This document shows, one piece after another, positions 17,118 through 29,717 of a stretch of DNA of 64,000 nt. The DNA is from an uncultured Lachnospiraceae bacterium. Lineage in GTDB: Bacteria; Bacillota; Clostridia; Lachnospirales; Lachnospiraceae. Numbering within the stretch: position 1 is the stretch's first letter; every line of letters starts with the position of its first letter. The DNA is taken from assembly GCA_947588995.1 (NCBI GenBank), contig CANPZI010000006.1:1-64000 (forward strand), given 5' to 3'. The position numbers were made by a program, and so were the translations under genes. The notes below the pieces were generated by a model. That model saw only the letters and a program-made list of their open reading frames with translations, was not told the DNA's origin and did no database searches.

Positions 17118-17906
17118 ATGGGCGTATATGCAATCACAGGCGCATCGAGCGGTATCGGCGCCGAGACGAAGAAACTGCTGGAGCAGGACGGACACAGGGT
17201 GATCAACATCGACTTAAAAGGCGGCGATATCTGTGTCAACCTCGCCACGGAGGAGGGCAGAAAGACCGCTGTGGACGAGTTACATAAACTCTGCCCGGAC
17301 GGGCTGGACGGCATGATCTGCAACGCGGGCGTGTCCGGCGCGTGCGGCAATCTGGAACTGATCATCTCCCTCAACTATTTCGGGACGATAGCGGTCGCGA
17401 AAGGTTCCTACGATCTGCTGCAGAAAAAGCATGGCAGCTGTGTGGTGACGGCCTCCAACACCATCTCCCAGGGAGCCGGCAGGATGGATATCGCGGACCT
17501 GCTCAACAATATAGGAGATGAGGCGCGCGTGCTGGAACTGGTGAGAGGGCTGGACAAGACCAACTTAAGCGTCGGCAACAGCATGTACGTCTCGACGAAG
17601 TACGCGCTGGCGCGCTGGGTGAGACGGGTTTCCGCCTCCTGGGCGGCCAACGGCGTCAGAATTAACGCGATTGCGCCAGGCAATGTCAATACGGCGATGA
17701 CGGCGACGATGTCAACCTCCGCCAAGATGGCGCTCAATGCGCTGCCGATCCCCACGAAATTCGGCATGGAGACCCTGATGGATCCTGCCGAGATCGCCGA
17801 GGCGATGATCTTCCTCGTATCGCCTAAGGCCAACGGCATCAACGGCAATGTACTGTTTGTGGACGGCGGCACGGACGCGCTTCTCAACTCTGAGAAAGTA
17901 TATTGA
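17118..17906 (+). CDS. Short-chain dehydrogenase, 3-alpha-hydroxysteroid dehydrogenase-like
   Basis: This 262-residue NAD(P)-dependent oxidoreductase has the SDR cofactor motif TGASSGIG at residues 7-14, CNAGVSG, a catalytic YVSTK (Tyr near 157, Lys near 161), and the family terminus VDGGTDALL. The compact N-terminus without a beta-2/beta-3 helix pair, the [18 protein letters not shown] stretch and LNYFG closely follow the layout I recall for HsdA, the 3-alpha-hydroxysteroid dehydrogenase/carbonyl reductase of Comamonas. A bile acid or steroid substrate is therefore plausible but unproven. The start at 17118 follows AAGAGG. An NTF2-fold gene follows 20 bp later. Confidence 0.75.
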   Translation: MGVYAITGASSGIGAETKKLLEQDGHRVINIDLKGGDICVNLATEEGRKTAVDELHKLCPDGLDGMICNAGVSGACGNLELIISLNYFGTIAVAKGSYDLLQKKHGSCVVTASNTISQGAGRMDIADLLNNIGDEARVLELVRGLDKTNLSVGNSMYVSTKYALARWVRRVSASWAANGVRINAIAPGNVNTAMTATMSTSAKMALNALPIPTKFGMETLMDPAEIAEAMIFLVSPKANGINGNVLFVDGGTDALLNSEKVY

Positions 17907-17926
17907 TGAAAGGAGGACATCGGATT

Positions 17927-18259
17927 ATGAGACCTATTGAAAAATATGTAGAAGCTATGGAAAACAAGGATTTCGCGGGACTCGCGGAACTTTTTACAGA
18001 GGACGGCATTCTCTGCGACTACTGTTCCAATTCCTCGAACCAGAGGGAGTACCACATCTACGGCAGGGAGGCCATCAACATGTTCTTCCGCAATAAATTC
18101 GGCTTCCGCCAGTATTCGATCCTCGGCGCGCAGGTCGTGAACGACGAGCAGGCGGAGTTTATCGCAAACTTCGGCGGCTACAACATCATGGCGATTGCCA
18201 CTGTGCGCGAGACGGACGCGGACGGTTTCATCAAGAAACTCACCGTAAGACCGAAATAG
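17927..18259 (+). CDS. SnoaL/NTF2-like fold protein
   Basis: The 110-residue protein has the cone-shaped NTF2/SnoaL-like pattern: an N-terminal helix pair (PIEKYVEAMENKDFAGLAELFTEDG), the strand DYCSNSSNQREYHIYGREAINMFF, and beta-strands to the end. The fold is shared by ketosteroid isomerases, polyketide cyclases and many carrier-like proteins. The AAAGGAGG site 20 bp after the SDR stop shows tight coupling. Catalytic residues cannot be assigned by eye. Confidence 0.75.
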   Translation: MRPIEKYVEAMENKDFAGLAELFTEDGILCDYCSNSSNQREYHIYGREAINMFFRNKFGFRQYSILGAQVVNDEQAEFIANFGGYNIMAIATVRETDADGFIKKLTVRPK

Positions 18260-18325
18260 AAAGCATTCCGTGTTCAGGTACGCCGGGCAGCCGGTATGGC
18301 AGGGACGGAAAGAAGGTACGCTAGA

Positions 18326-18389
18326 GAATTTGTGCCGGAGCGTCACAAATTCCCCTGATGGCGAAGTTAATTCCGTAGGAATTTACTTC
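18326..18389 (+). promoter_or_regulatory. Two strong hairpins between the NTF2-like and chemoreceptor genes
   Basis: GAATTTGTG (18326-18334) pairs with CACAAATTC (18344-18352). GAAGTTAATTCC (18363-18374) pairs with GGAATTTACTTC (18378-18389) with one T-T mismatch. Neither has a long T-run. They may end the SDR transcript or form a leader for the chemoreceptor gene. Confidence 0.6.
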
Positions 18390-18429
18390 ATGCCCTCTGT
18401 CGCGTAAACGCTCCGGAATGGAGATTACA

Positions 18430-19839
18430 ATGTTAAAAAAGCACAATACAGGTGACGCGGCACGGAATGCCGATATGGAAAAGCTGATGCAGGCTATGGA
18501 TCGGGTCATAGGAGGAGATTACGGCGAGACGGACGTTTCGGTGTTTTCCGATCCCGCCTGCGGCTTGAAACTGAATGAGATGATTCACGCATTTAAGCGG
18601 GCCAACAACAATTTTGTCATGCGCCTGAATGACGCTATGGAATCTATCGGTGATAACTCCTATGTAAAAAAGACGTTCGATCAGGTGAATTCCCAGACGG
18701 AGGCGATCTCTGACATGGAGAACGCCGGTCGGAATCTGGAGGTATCTATCGGCAATATTTCCGAAAACATGAGCCACATTCGCGATAATACCCACCAGAT
18801 GCTGGATATGATGCAGAACAGTGCCGACCATATGAATCAAAGCATTCAGGTCGTGAACGATTCCTCGGGGCGCATCACGAAGATCAACGAGGAGGTTCAG
18901 AATTTTCAGGAGAAGATCGACCAGATCGGCCAGATTGTGGACATCGTAAAACAGGTGGCCAGACAGAGCAATCTGCTGGCGCTGAACGCTTCCATAGAGG
19001 CCGCCAGGGCCGGCGAGGTGGGAAGAGGCTTCGCCATCGTGGCGGATCAGGTTCGGCTTCTCTCCAACAATACCGCTGAGTCCGCGGAGGATATCGCCAA
19101 GCATGTGACGGAACTCAAGCAGGAGATTGGTGTGCTGGCTTCCTCCATGGACGATACGACCGCGAAGCTGGCGGAAGGCAATCAGAGGGTGGAAGAGTCG
19201 CTGACGGATATCAGCAGCATGACGGAACAGATGATGACTATGAAAGAGAAGATCGATCAGATATTTTCCGATATCGACGATCAGTCCAATGTGACCCAGA
19301 GCTTTACGAGGCAGATATCCGGACTGTCCGAAAGCTATGAGGAGCTGTCCAGGGACTGCATAGAACAGGGAACGCACGTCTTTCAGATCGGCAGATACAT
19401 CGACACGGCAAGGAGCGATATGGCCCGCGGATTTTCGGAGATCACGCAGCAGGACTGGCTGCGCGTGTTTGAGATCGATCATTTTATTCTGATGTGGCGG
19501 GTCTACAACAATGCCATGGATTTTGAACAGCTTAAGATCACGCAGCTCAACAATCCTCAGGGCTGTAAGCTGGGTAAATGGGTGGCGGCACAGACCGATC
19601 CGAAGATCATCGGCAGTTCCGAGTTCGCCGAGCTGAAGCGTGCCCATGAAGAGATACACAGATGGGCGACCAGATCATGGGAAGCTAAAGATGCAGGCGA
19701 TAAGCAGGCGGCACTTCAGTATTTTCAGAATACCTATGAAGCTTTCGGCGTCTATCAGAAAGCGATCAAAAATATGCAGAGCCTGATGAGCAGGATCGGC
19801 TATAAGGAGAAGACCGAGGGCCTGGTATTCAAAAAATAA
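18430..19839 (+). CDS. Soluble methyl-accepting chemotaxis protein with CZB domain
   Basis: This cytoplasmic chemoreceptor of 469 residues has no membrane helix. The signalling hairpin tip is clear ([36 protein letters not shown], near residues 178-212), flanked by long coiled coils. The C-terminal 120 residues form a chemoreceptor zinc-binding (CZB) domain: the zinc ligands fall in [21 protein letters not shown] and HEEIHRW. CZB receptors sense zinc or oxidants such as hypochlorous acid. The ATG at 18430 follows ATGGAG. No chemotaxis genes lie nearby. Confidence 0.9.
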   Translation: MLKKHNTGDAARNADMEKLMQAMDRVIGGDYGETDVSVFSDPACGLKLNEMIHAFKRANNNFVMRLNDAMESIGDNSYVKKTFDQVNSQTEAISDMENAGRNLEVSIGNISENMSHIRDNTHQMLDMMQNSADHMNQSIQVVNDSSGRITKINEEVQNFQEKIDQIGQIVDIVKQVARQSNLLALNASIEAARAGEVGRGFAIVADQVRLLSNNTAESAEDIAKHVTELKQEIGVLASSMDDTTAKLAEGNQRVEESLTDISSMTEQMMTMKEKIDQIFSDIDDQSNVTQSFTRQISGLSESYEELSRDCIEQGTHVFQIGRYIDTARSDMARGFSEITQQDWLRVFEIDHFILMWRVYNNAMDFEQLKITQLNNPQGCKLGKWVAAQTDPKIIGSSEFAELKRAHEEIHRWATRSWEAKDAGDKQAALQYFQNTYEAFGVYQKAIKNMQSLMSRIGYKEKTEGLVFKK

Positions 19840-20429
19840 ATGCGGGATGCGTGCATACTTCGGCGGCAGCGAGCAGGACGCCTGATGCCGCCGCTTTGTA
19901 GTGTGCCGACGGCGTATGTTTTTACGATCAGCTGCATCGGGTACAGCACGTAGGAAATACTTCGTTAGTTTATGTTGTTTTGTAGTCTATCTTATATATT
20001 GCATATATTGTATTAAGAAATGAACTGCCAAAAATAATTGCCGACATATAGGCTTTGTTGATAATTAAATATGACAGGGCAAGTAAAGAAGAAATTAAAT
20101 TGATTTTTTTTGGAAAGTTTGCCCTAAAATAAAGCGAATGAAACAAACCAATATGGCCTTGTAATATATCCAAAATAAAAACACCACCTACATCGCATCT
20201 GCGGGTTCAGTGGTTCAATACTATTGTATACAATAATTTATAAGTTGTCAATAAATTTTGATCTGTCATAAACGGAGGTGCCTCTCTTTCATCTGATTTT
20301 GATGATTTTGCGACACCTCTTTTTATGTGGGTAATGAGCCAGGCTGGCAAGCCAGCTTGGCAATTTGGTGAATGCCGCAATAACGAGTGAAACTCATAAA
20401 GTGCTTCCTCTCGTTGGGGCGCGATATGG
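19840..20429. other. AT-rich gap with a thiT fragment and hairpins
   Basis: The 590-bp gap between the chemoreceptor gene and thiT is much more AT-rich than its surroundings from about 19950 to 20280. A 26-bp segment at 19924-19949 is identical to 20722-20747 inside thiT. A minus-strand promoter (TTGACA-N17-TACAAT, about 20223-20254) overlaps the palindrome ATTGTATACAAT. A hairpin GAGGTG/CACCTC followed by TTTTT lies at about 20271-20324, and GCCA-GCTGGC/GCCAGC-TGGC at 20337-20360 may close thiT. Confidence 0.6.
19970..20173 (-). CDS. Small hydrophobic protein, unknown
   Basis: A 67-residue reading frame begins with TTG behind AGGTGG and is preceded by a good promoter (TTGACA, 17 bp, TACAAT). 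The middle (INLISSLLALSYLIINKAYMSAIIFGSSFLNTIYAIY) contains one or two membrane segments. The codon use is AT-rich, unlike neighbours, so it may be a recently acquired gene or the remnant of a longer membrane protein. I do not recognise it, and its coding status is uncertain. Confidence 0.3.
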   Translation of the reverse strand: MDILQGHIGLFHSLYFRANFPKKINLISSLLALSYLIINKAYMSAIIFGSSFLNTIYAIYKIDYKTT

Positions 20430-21140
20430 TTACGACAGCGCCATCGACTTGACGCGTGCCAGTCCGCTGCGCACGGCGGGAATGGCCAGAATCACGACGG
20501 TGATGGCGGCCTCGGCAAAAATATAGCAGGCGTTGTAAGCGAGAGAGTACGGAAGCGGCGCCCAGCCCTCCCACGCGTATTCGCCGAAGAAAATCCAGCC
20601 GGAGATCACCGCGAAGACATAGCGGCCGACCACGCCTGCGAGATAGCCCTTGATCAGGCCGTATCTTGCGTTGGTGAAGAGCCCGGACAGTCCCAGTGCG
20701 CCGAAAGCGAGAATATAGTCCACGATCAGCTGCATCGGGTACAGCACATACGGGTCAATGATCAGCTGCAGGATGCCGTAGGCAACGCCCGTCATCAGCC
20801 CCGCGCCCAGCCCGAAGAGATAGCCGGGCAGGCAGATCACCAGCATGGACAGCAGGGTGACTGAGCCGCCGAAAGGGAACTCGAACAGCTTCAGGTTGGA
20901 GAGTATGGTGCCCAGTGCGATCGACATGGCGCAGAATACAAGCTGTTTTGCGGTCAGTCCGGTCTTTTTGGCATTGACGTCAGATCCCGACTGCGCTTTC
21001 TGTCCGGCGGCGTATCTGCGTGCGCAGAAGACCGCGCCGGCAAGCAGCGCGATGAGCACTACGGCAAGCAGTACATTGCCGAGAGCGGTGGGAACGTAGG
21101 TCGTCTCGTCCCATTCGTTTACAATTACATCATACAACAT
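20430..21140 (-). CDS. thiT: Energy-coupled thiamine transporter ThiT
   Basis: This is the substrate-binding membrane subunit of an ECF importer for thiamine, 236 residues with about six to seven helices. The ThiT-type region LFEFPFGGSVTLLSMLVICLPGYLFGLGAG and the binding-helix features GVAYGILQLIIDPYVLYPMQLIVDYILAFG are visible. An extra N-terminal helix and hydrophilic linker (RRYAAGQKAQSG) precede the usual core. The start at 21140 is fixed by the AAAGGAGG site eight bases upstream. A TPP riboswitch lies directly ahead, confirming thiamine regulation. The ECF energising module must be encoded elsewhere. Confidence 0.95.
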   Translation of the reverse strand: MLYDVIVNEWDETTYVPTALGNVLLAVVLIALLAGAVFCARRYAAGQKAQSGSDVNAKKTGLTAKQLVFCAMSIALGTILSNLKLFEFPFGGSVTLLSMLVICLPGYLFGLGAGLMTGVAYGILQLIIDPYVLYPMQLIVDYILAFGALGLSGLFTNARYGLIKGYLAGVVGRYVFAVISGWIFFGEYAWEGWAPLPYSLAYNACYIFAEAAITVVILAIPAVRSGLARVKSMALS

Positions 21141-21179
21141 AAAAAAAACCTCCTTTGTCTTAGAGAATAGCAAGGAGGG
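21141..21179 (-). terminator. Terminator hairpin whose 3' arm is the thiT ribosome binding site
   Basis: On the minus strand CCTCCTT and AAGGAGG pair across a 16-base loop, and the AAGGAGG arm is followed by eight T residues and the thiT ATG. The hairpin could both terminate transcription and hide the ribosome binding site. Confidence 0.65.
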
Positions 21180-21232
21180 GAGAATACGGCGCACGCCTGA
21201 AACAGCCGTCTGGCGGCTTTCGTGTGTGCCTT

Positions 21233-21331
21233 GATGCTTCCTTACGCCGGTGCTGGCCGGTTCAAGTTATGAGGGTTAGAGCGAAAGCAGTTCGTTTTGC
21301 CGCCGCTCAATCTCAGCGATAGCTCCCCTAG
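21233..21331 (-). ncRNA. TPP riboswitch (THI element)
   Basis: Read on the minus strand, the element contains GGGGAGCT, GCTGAGA, ACCCTCATAACTTGA, and the closing CCGGCGTAAGGAAGC, which are the conserved pieces of the thiamine pyrophosphate aptamer in the right order. It precedes thiT. Between aptamer and gene lie a GGCACACACG/CGTGCGCC hairpin and the SD-containing terminator, giving a ready expression platform. Confidence 0.95.
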
Positions 21332-21564
21332 CATGTTATTCGGTTGTGCGGCGCTCCGCCGCGGCGGGATATCCGCTGTCCCCTACTATAACGGTTTATA
21401 TTGGGAATGTCAAGCATTTGCCAAAGTGACAGGGGCTTGTCATCTGTATATTGGCAGATATGTGTTTGGCAATACACGATCAGACTGGAAACACAGCTTA
21501 ATTAAGATGCAGTTTATCTGCTGTATTGCCAAGAACTTGCGTTGATGATAGAATAGAAGCACGG

Positions 21565-21844
21565 ATGGAGAGAAAGTGCTGTGAAAATAGACACGCTGTT
21601 AAGATCAGCGTGAGCAGGGAGATCAGCGAGGAGGTGCAGAGCGTGTGCAATTTGAGTACAGGTGTTTATTCATAAAGGATATGATTCCGGGGTTTCGGCA
21701 GGCGAGATGAAGCGAGCCAGAGAGACGGCGTACCGGCTTAAAGACAAGGGGATGCCGATTGATGAGATTGCCGAGATGATTGAGATTGGTATAAGCACAA
21801 TTCAGGAATGGCTTGCGGAGCGGGAAGAACTGCTCATAAAATAG
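21565..21844 (+). pseudogene. C-terminal remnant of an Rpn/PD-(D/E)XK transposase-like protein, frameshifted
   Basis: Frame one (21565-21675) reads MERKCCENRHAVKIS through CNLSTGVYS and stops. One base out of phase the same protein seems to continue as KGYDSGVSAGEMKRARETAYR to a stop at 21844. The CNLS-G-Y...KG junction, followed by a short helical tail of the type KGMPIDEIAEMIEIGISTIQ, is what I know from the C-terminus of Rpn family recombination-promoting nucleases. The nuclease domain is absent. A degraded mobile-type gene is the best reading. Confidence 0.5.
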
Positions 21845-22001
21845 CAGATAGAGGATGAAAACAGAATAAAACAGTTTTGTAAGAGGTGCGTAGAAAACTG
21901 CGCACCTTTTAATGGCGTATAAGTCGTGAATTTGGTGCCTGTAAAAATGAGGAACAAAATCTAAACAGAAGCGCTATATCCATCCATCATGAGGAAACAA
22001 C

Positions 22002-22931
22002 ATGGAACAAAGGCCAATGAACTCCATATTTTATCGAATCCTGCAGGTGCTCAGTCCTCTTGTGGTCTATTACCTCATTTACTGTGCAGCGTATCTGATT
22101 CTGGTGACAGTGTGCGACGTCGTGATGAGCTGTCTCCCGGAGACAGTGCAGGCTGATATAGCGGCGCGTGCGGGCACGGTGTCGGAGCTGTTTGGCGGCC
22201 TGGCGATGCTTGCAGGGGTGCTGCCGCTCGTGACGCCGCTGCGCACGGAGCTTGCGGAAGCACGGGGAAATTTTGGCGGATGGCACAGCGCGGAAAAGCA
22301 CAGAGGAAACGATTCAGACAGGAGCGCGTTGGGCAAAGACGGCGCGGCGCTGCAGGGAAATCGGCCGGATGGCGTATGGAACAGGGCGCGGACATGGCAG
22401 ATGAGAGATATCCTGTTCACTCTTGTATTGGCGGTCACTTCCGCTGTGGGACTCAACGCGCTGCTCGCACTGACTGGGATCGTGCAGAGTTCTGATACCT
22501 ATCAGGAAGTGGCCAAGCAGCAGTACAGCGTCGCGTTCGGCGCAGGGGCGTTGTTGTTTGGCCTGCTCTCACCTGTCGCAGAGGAGATCGTGTTCCGCGG
22601 GCTGATCTTCAACCGGCTGCGGCGTTACTTTGGCACAGCCGTGGCGGTGGTCGTCTCGGGCGTGCTGTTTGGCCTCTATCACGGCAACCTCGTGCAGGGC
22701 GTGTACGGCGGCTGTATGGGTATGCTGATGGCCTATGTCTACCTGCGGATGCGCAGCTTTTTCTATCCGTGCCTTTTCCACGCGGCGGCGAATCTGACGG
22801 TGTTTGCGCTGGCCCGGAATGCTGTACTGCACGCGCGCCTCTTTAGCGTACCGGGGTGTGCGGCGCTGCTGGCTGTTGCTGCCGCAGACGTTTTGCTGCT
22901 GGAAAAGATCAAGGGCGCACAGAGCGTGTAA
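22002..22931 (+). CDS. CPBP family intramembrane metalloprotease
   Basis: The 309-residue membrane protein shows the three CPBP/CAAX-protease motifs: EEIVFRG near residue 197, FGLYHGN near 225, and HAAAN near 258. Six or more hydrophobic segments surround them. A hydrophilic loop of about 50 residues (ARGNFGGWHSAEKHRGNDSD onward) splits the N-terminal helices and is unusual. Family members cleave prenylated proteins or give bacteriocin self-immunity; the role here is unknown. The GAGGAAA site supports the start. Confidence 0.88.
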   Translation: MEQRPMNSIFYRILQVLSPLVVYYLIYCAAYLILVTVCDVVMSCLPETVQADIAARAGTVSELFGGLAMLAGVLPLVTPLRTELAEARGNFGGWHSAEKHRGNDSDRSALGKDGAALQGNRPDGVWNRARTWQMRDILFTLVLAVTSAVGLNALLALTGIVQSSDTYQEVAKQQYSVAFGAGALLFGLLSPVAEEIVFRGLIFNRLRRYFGTAVAVVVSGVLFGLYHGNLVQGVYGGCMGMLMAYVYLRMRSFFYPCLFHAAANLTVFALARNAVLHARLFSVPGCAALLAVAAADVLLLEKIKGAQSV

Positions 22932-22980
22932 AGTGTTTTCGGAGAAGTATCCTGATCCGGCGAATAACAGTAATCACACA

Positions 22981-23080
22981 CAAATAATCTGACAAATCTG
23001 CATAAAAATGATAATTTTCAAATAATCTGACAATTCAACAAAAAGTCTATATTTACAATCGAAAGAAACGGGTGTATAGT
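22981..23080 (+). promoter_or_regulatory. gltBD control region: direct repeats and promoter
   Basis: CAAATAATCTGACAA occurs exactly at 22981-22995 and 23019-23033, 38 bp apart. A promoter follows: TTTACA at 23052-23057, 17 bp, TATAGT at 23075-23080. The paired repeats upstream of the -35 look like activator sites. Confidence 0.6.
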
Positions 23081-23088
23081 AAAAGGCG

Positions 23089-23132
23089 AAAGTCGCAATG
23101 GGGCGCCTTAAAGGGCTCACTGCGACTTTTTT
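23089..23132 (+). terminator. Terminator hairpin at the start of the gltB leader
   Basis: AAAGTCGCA (23089-23097) pairs with TGCGACTTT (23121-23129) and runs into TTTTTT. It begins only a few bases after the predicted transcription start, so it could act as an attenuator; it could also end the CPBP transcript. Confidence 0.75.
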
Positions 23133-23160
23133 GCGCGAATAAGCAGAGTCGGAAGTCTTT

Positions 23161-23393
23161 CAGAACTGACGGCGAGCTTGCACGGCAGGAAGTTCTGAAA
23201 GGCTTATGACGAGCAACGCGAACGAGGGATGCGGAGCATCGCGAGTCTGCTTATGAGCAAGGCAGTAAAGTCAGAAGTCAGCAGAACTGACGGCGAGCTT
23301 GCACGGCAGGAAGTTCTGAAAGGCTTATGACGAGCAACGCGAACGAGGGATGCGGAGCATCGCGAGTCTGCTTATGAGCAAGGCAGTAAAGTC
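23161..23393 (+). repeat. Tandem duplication of a 121-bp unit ahead of gltB
   Basis: A 112-bp core at 23161-23272 is repeated without a single difference at 23282-23393, with a 9-bp joint. Each copy contains an inverted repeat CAGAACT/AGTTCTG with a long loop and a GATGC-gga-GCATC hairpin. No gene lies in it. It sits in the gltB leader, ending 24 bp before the start codon. Confidence 0.95.
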
Positions 23394-23416
23394 CCGGAAG
23401 TAAAGGAGAGAAAGTT

Positions 23417-27964
<4,548 letters not shown>

Positions 27965-27984
27965 CAGGAGGACAATGCGATATT

Positions 27985-29478
27985 ATGGGAAAACCAACCG
28001 GATTTATGGAATATGAGCGGAAAGTATCGAAAGATGTGCCGCCAAAGCAGAGGATCAAAAATTTCAACGAGTTCCACGAACATCTCACGATGGAGGAGCA
28101 GCAGCTGCAGGGTGCGCGCTGTATGGACTGCGGCGTGCCGTTCTGCCAGTCGGGCATGACGCTGTGCGGCATGACGTCGGGCTGCCCGCTGCACAACCTC
28201 GTGCCGGAGTGGAACGATCTGGTCTACACGGGCAACTGGCAGCAGGCTTACAACAGACTGCACAAGACGAACAATTTCCCGGAGTTTACGTCGAGAGTGT
28301 GCCCGGCGCTGTGCGAGGCCGCGTGTACCTGTAACCTGACGGGCGCGCCTGTCTCCACCAAGGAGAACGAGTACGCCATCATTGAGAACGCCTACGCGAA
28401 AGGGTATGCGGATCCCAAACCGCCCAAGGTGCGCACGGGCAAGACAGTCGCGGTGGTGGGAAGCGGCCCCAGCGGTCTGGCGGTGGCCGACCAGCTCAAC
28501 AGGCGCGGCCATCTCGTGACGGTCTTTGAACGCTCCGACAGGATCGGCGGCCTGCTGATGTACGGCATCCCGAATATGAAGCTGGAGAAACACATCATCG
28601 ACCGCAAGATCAAGGTCATGGAAGCGGAGGGCGTGACTTTCGTGACGAACACCGATATCGGCAAGGACAGGAAAGCGGACAAACTGTTAAAAGAGTTCGA
28701 CAGAGTCGTGCTCGCCTGCGGATCGTCCAATCCGAGAGACATCAGCGCACCGGGCAGAGATGCGGAGGGCATTTACTTTGCGGTGGATTTCCTCACCCGA
28801 AATACGAAGAGTCTGTTAAATTCGGATTTCGCGGATAAGAAGTATGTGGATACCAAGGGCAAGGATGTGGTCATCATCGGCGGCGGCGACACCGGCAACG
28901 ACTGTGTGGGCACCTCCGTCCGCCATGGCGCGAAGTCCGTGACCCAGATCGAGATGATGCCGAAAGCGCCGGATACGCGGGCGGAGAATAACCCATGGCC
29001 AGAGTGGCCCAAGATCTGCAAGACCGATTACGGTCAGGAGGAGGCCATCGCCCTGTACGGGCACGACCCGCGCATCTACGAGACGACCGTCAAGGAGTTT
29101 TTGAAAGACAAGAGCGGTCAGCTGAAAGGCGTGAAGACCGTCAAACTGTCGTGGGAAAAGGACCCGGCGACGGGCCGTATGAACATGAAAGAAATCCCCG
29201 GCTCCGAGCAGGTGCTGGACGCGCAGATCGTGCTGATCGCGGCTGGTTTTCTCGGCAGCCAGAAATATGTGACCGACGCGTTTAAGGTGGAGCTGGATCA
29301 GCGTACCAATGTCAAGACAGCGCCGGGGGGATTTAAGACCAGTGTGGAGAATGTGTTTGTCGCCGGCGACATGCACACAGGGCAGTCCCTTGTGGTCAAG
29401 GCTATCCGCCAGGGCAGGGAGTGCGCCAGAGAGGTGGACGAGAGCCTGATGGGATACACGAACCTCTATATTCAATAA
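27985..29478 (+). CDS. gltD: Glutamate synthase, small subunit
   Basis: The 497-residue flavoprotein passes electrons from NAD(P)H to the large subunit. It has the N-terminal cysteine-rich iron-sulfur region (CMDCGVPFC, CGMTSGCPLHN, CPALCEAACTC), the FAD-binding GSGPSGLAVA near residue 152, and the NAD(P)-binding GGGDTGNDC near 296. The start at 27985 gives the usual MGKPTGFMEYER terminus; an ATG at 27961 overlapping the gltB stop would add eight residues. An AGGAGG lies 13 bases upstream of the chosen start, which is rather far. Confidence 0.97.
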   Translation: MGKPTGFMEYERKVSKDVPPKQRIKNFNEFHEHLTMEEQQLQGARCMDCGVPFCQSGMTLCGMTSGCPLHNLVPEWNDLVYTGNWQQAYNRLHKTNNFPEFTSRVCPALCEAACTCNLTGAPVSTKENEYAIIENAYAKGYADPKPPKVRTGKTVAVVGSGPSGLAVADQLNRRGHLVTVFERSDRIGGLLMYGIPNMKLEKHIIDRKIKVMEAEGVTFVTNTDIGKDRKADKLLKEFDRVVLACGSSNPRDISAPGRDAEGIYFAVDFLTRNTKSLLNSDFADKKYVDTKGKDVVIIGGGDTGNDCVGTSVRHGAKSVTQIEMMPKAPDTRAENNPWPEWPKICKTDYGQEEAIALYGHDPRIYETTVKEFLKDKSGQLKGVKTVKLSWEKDPATGRMNMKEIPGSEQVLDAQIVLIAAGFLGSQKYVTDAFKVELDQRTNVKTAPGGFKTSVENVFVAGDMHTGQSLVVKAIRQGRECAREVDESLMGYTNLYIQ

Positions 29479-29489
29479 AAGTGATGCAG

Positions 29490-29533
29490 CCGCCCGGAAG
29501 TTCGGAAAAACGGATTTCCGGGCGGGTTGTTTC
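29490..29533 (+). terminator. gltBD terminator
   Basis: CCGCCCGGAA (29490-29499) pairs with TTCCGGGCGG (29516-29525), followed by GTTGTTTC. Confidence 0.8.
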
Positions 29534-29675
29534 ATCTTGTTTCGCGGAAGTGCGATCATTGACAAGCGGCGGGTTGTCTGCTATTCTAATAAACATCAAA
29601 TATTATCATAAGTATTTCAGGTGCACGGCACATTCGGGGCAGATTCTGCCGAACGATTCACTGCATTGAAAAATG

Positions 29676-29704
29676 TTGCAATACCCTATTAAATAGGGTA
29701 TAAT
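29676..29704 (+). promoter_or_regulatory. Toxin/antitoxin promoter with palindromic operator in the spacer
   Basis: TTGCAA (29676-29681) and TATAAT (29699-29704) are exactly 17 bp apart. The palindrome TACCCTATTAAATAGGGTA (29682-29700) fills the spacer and runs into the -10, an ideal site for autorepression by the antitoxin. Confidence 0.85.
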
Positions 29705-29717
29705 TATGGAGAAACAG

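Noticed and set aside
23089-23132. ANTAR-type antitermination hairpin pair at gltB
   Set aside because: The visible loop does not show the A1/G4 hexaloop pattern and there is no second matching hairpin.
23161-23393. Insertion sequence suggested by the 112-bp repeats
   Set aside because: No transposase frame and no terminal inverted repeats of the insertion-sequence type; a tandem duplication explains the pattern.
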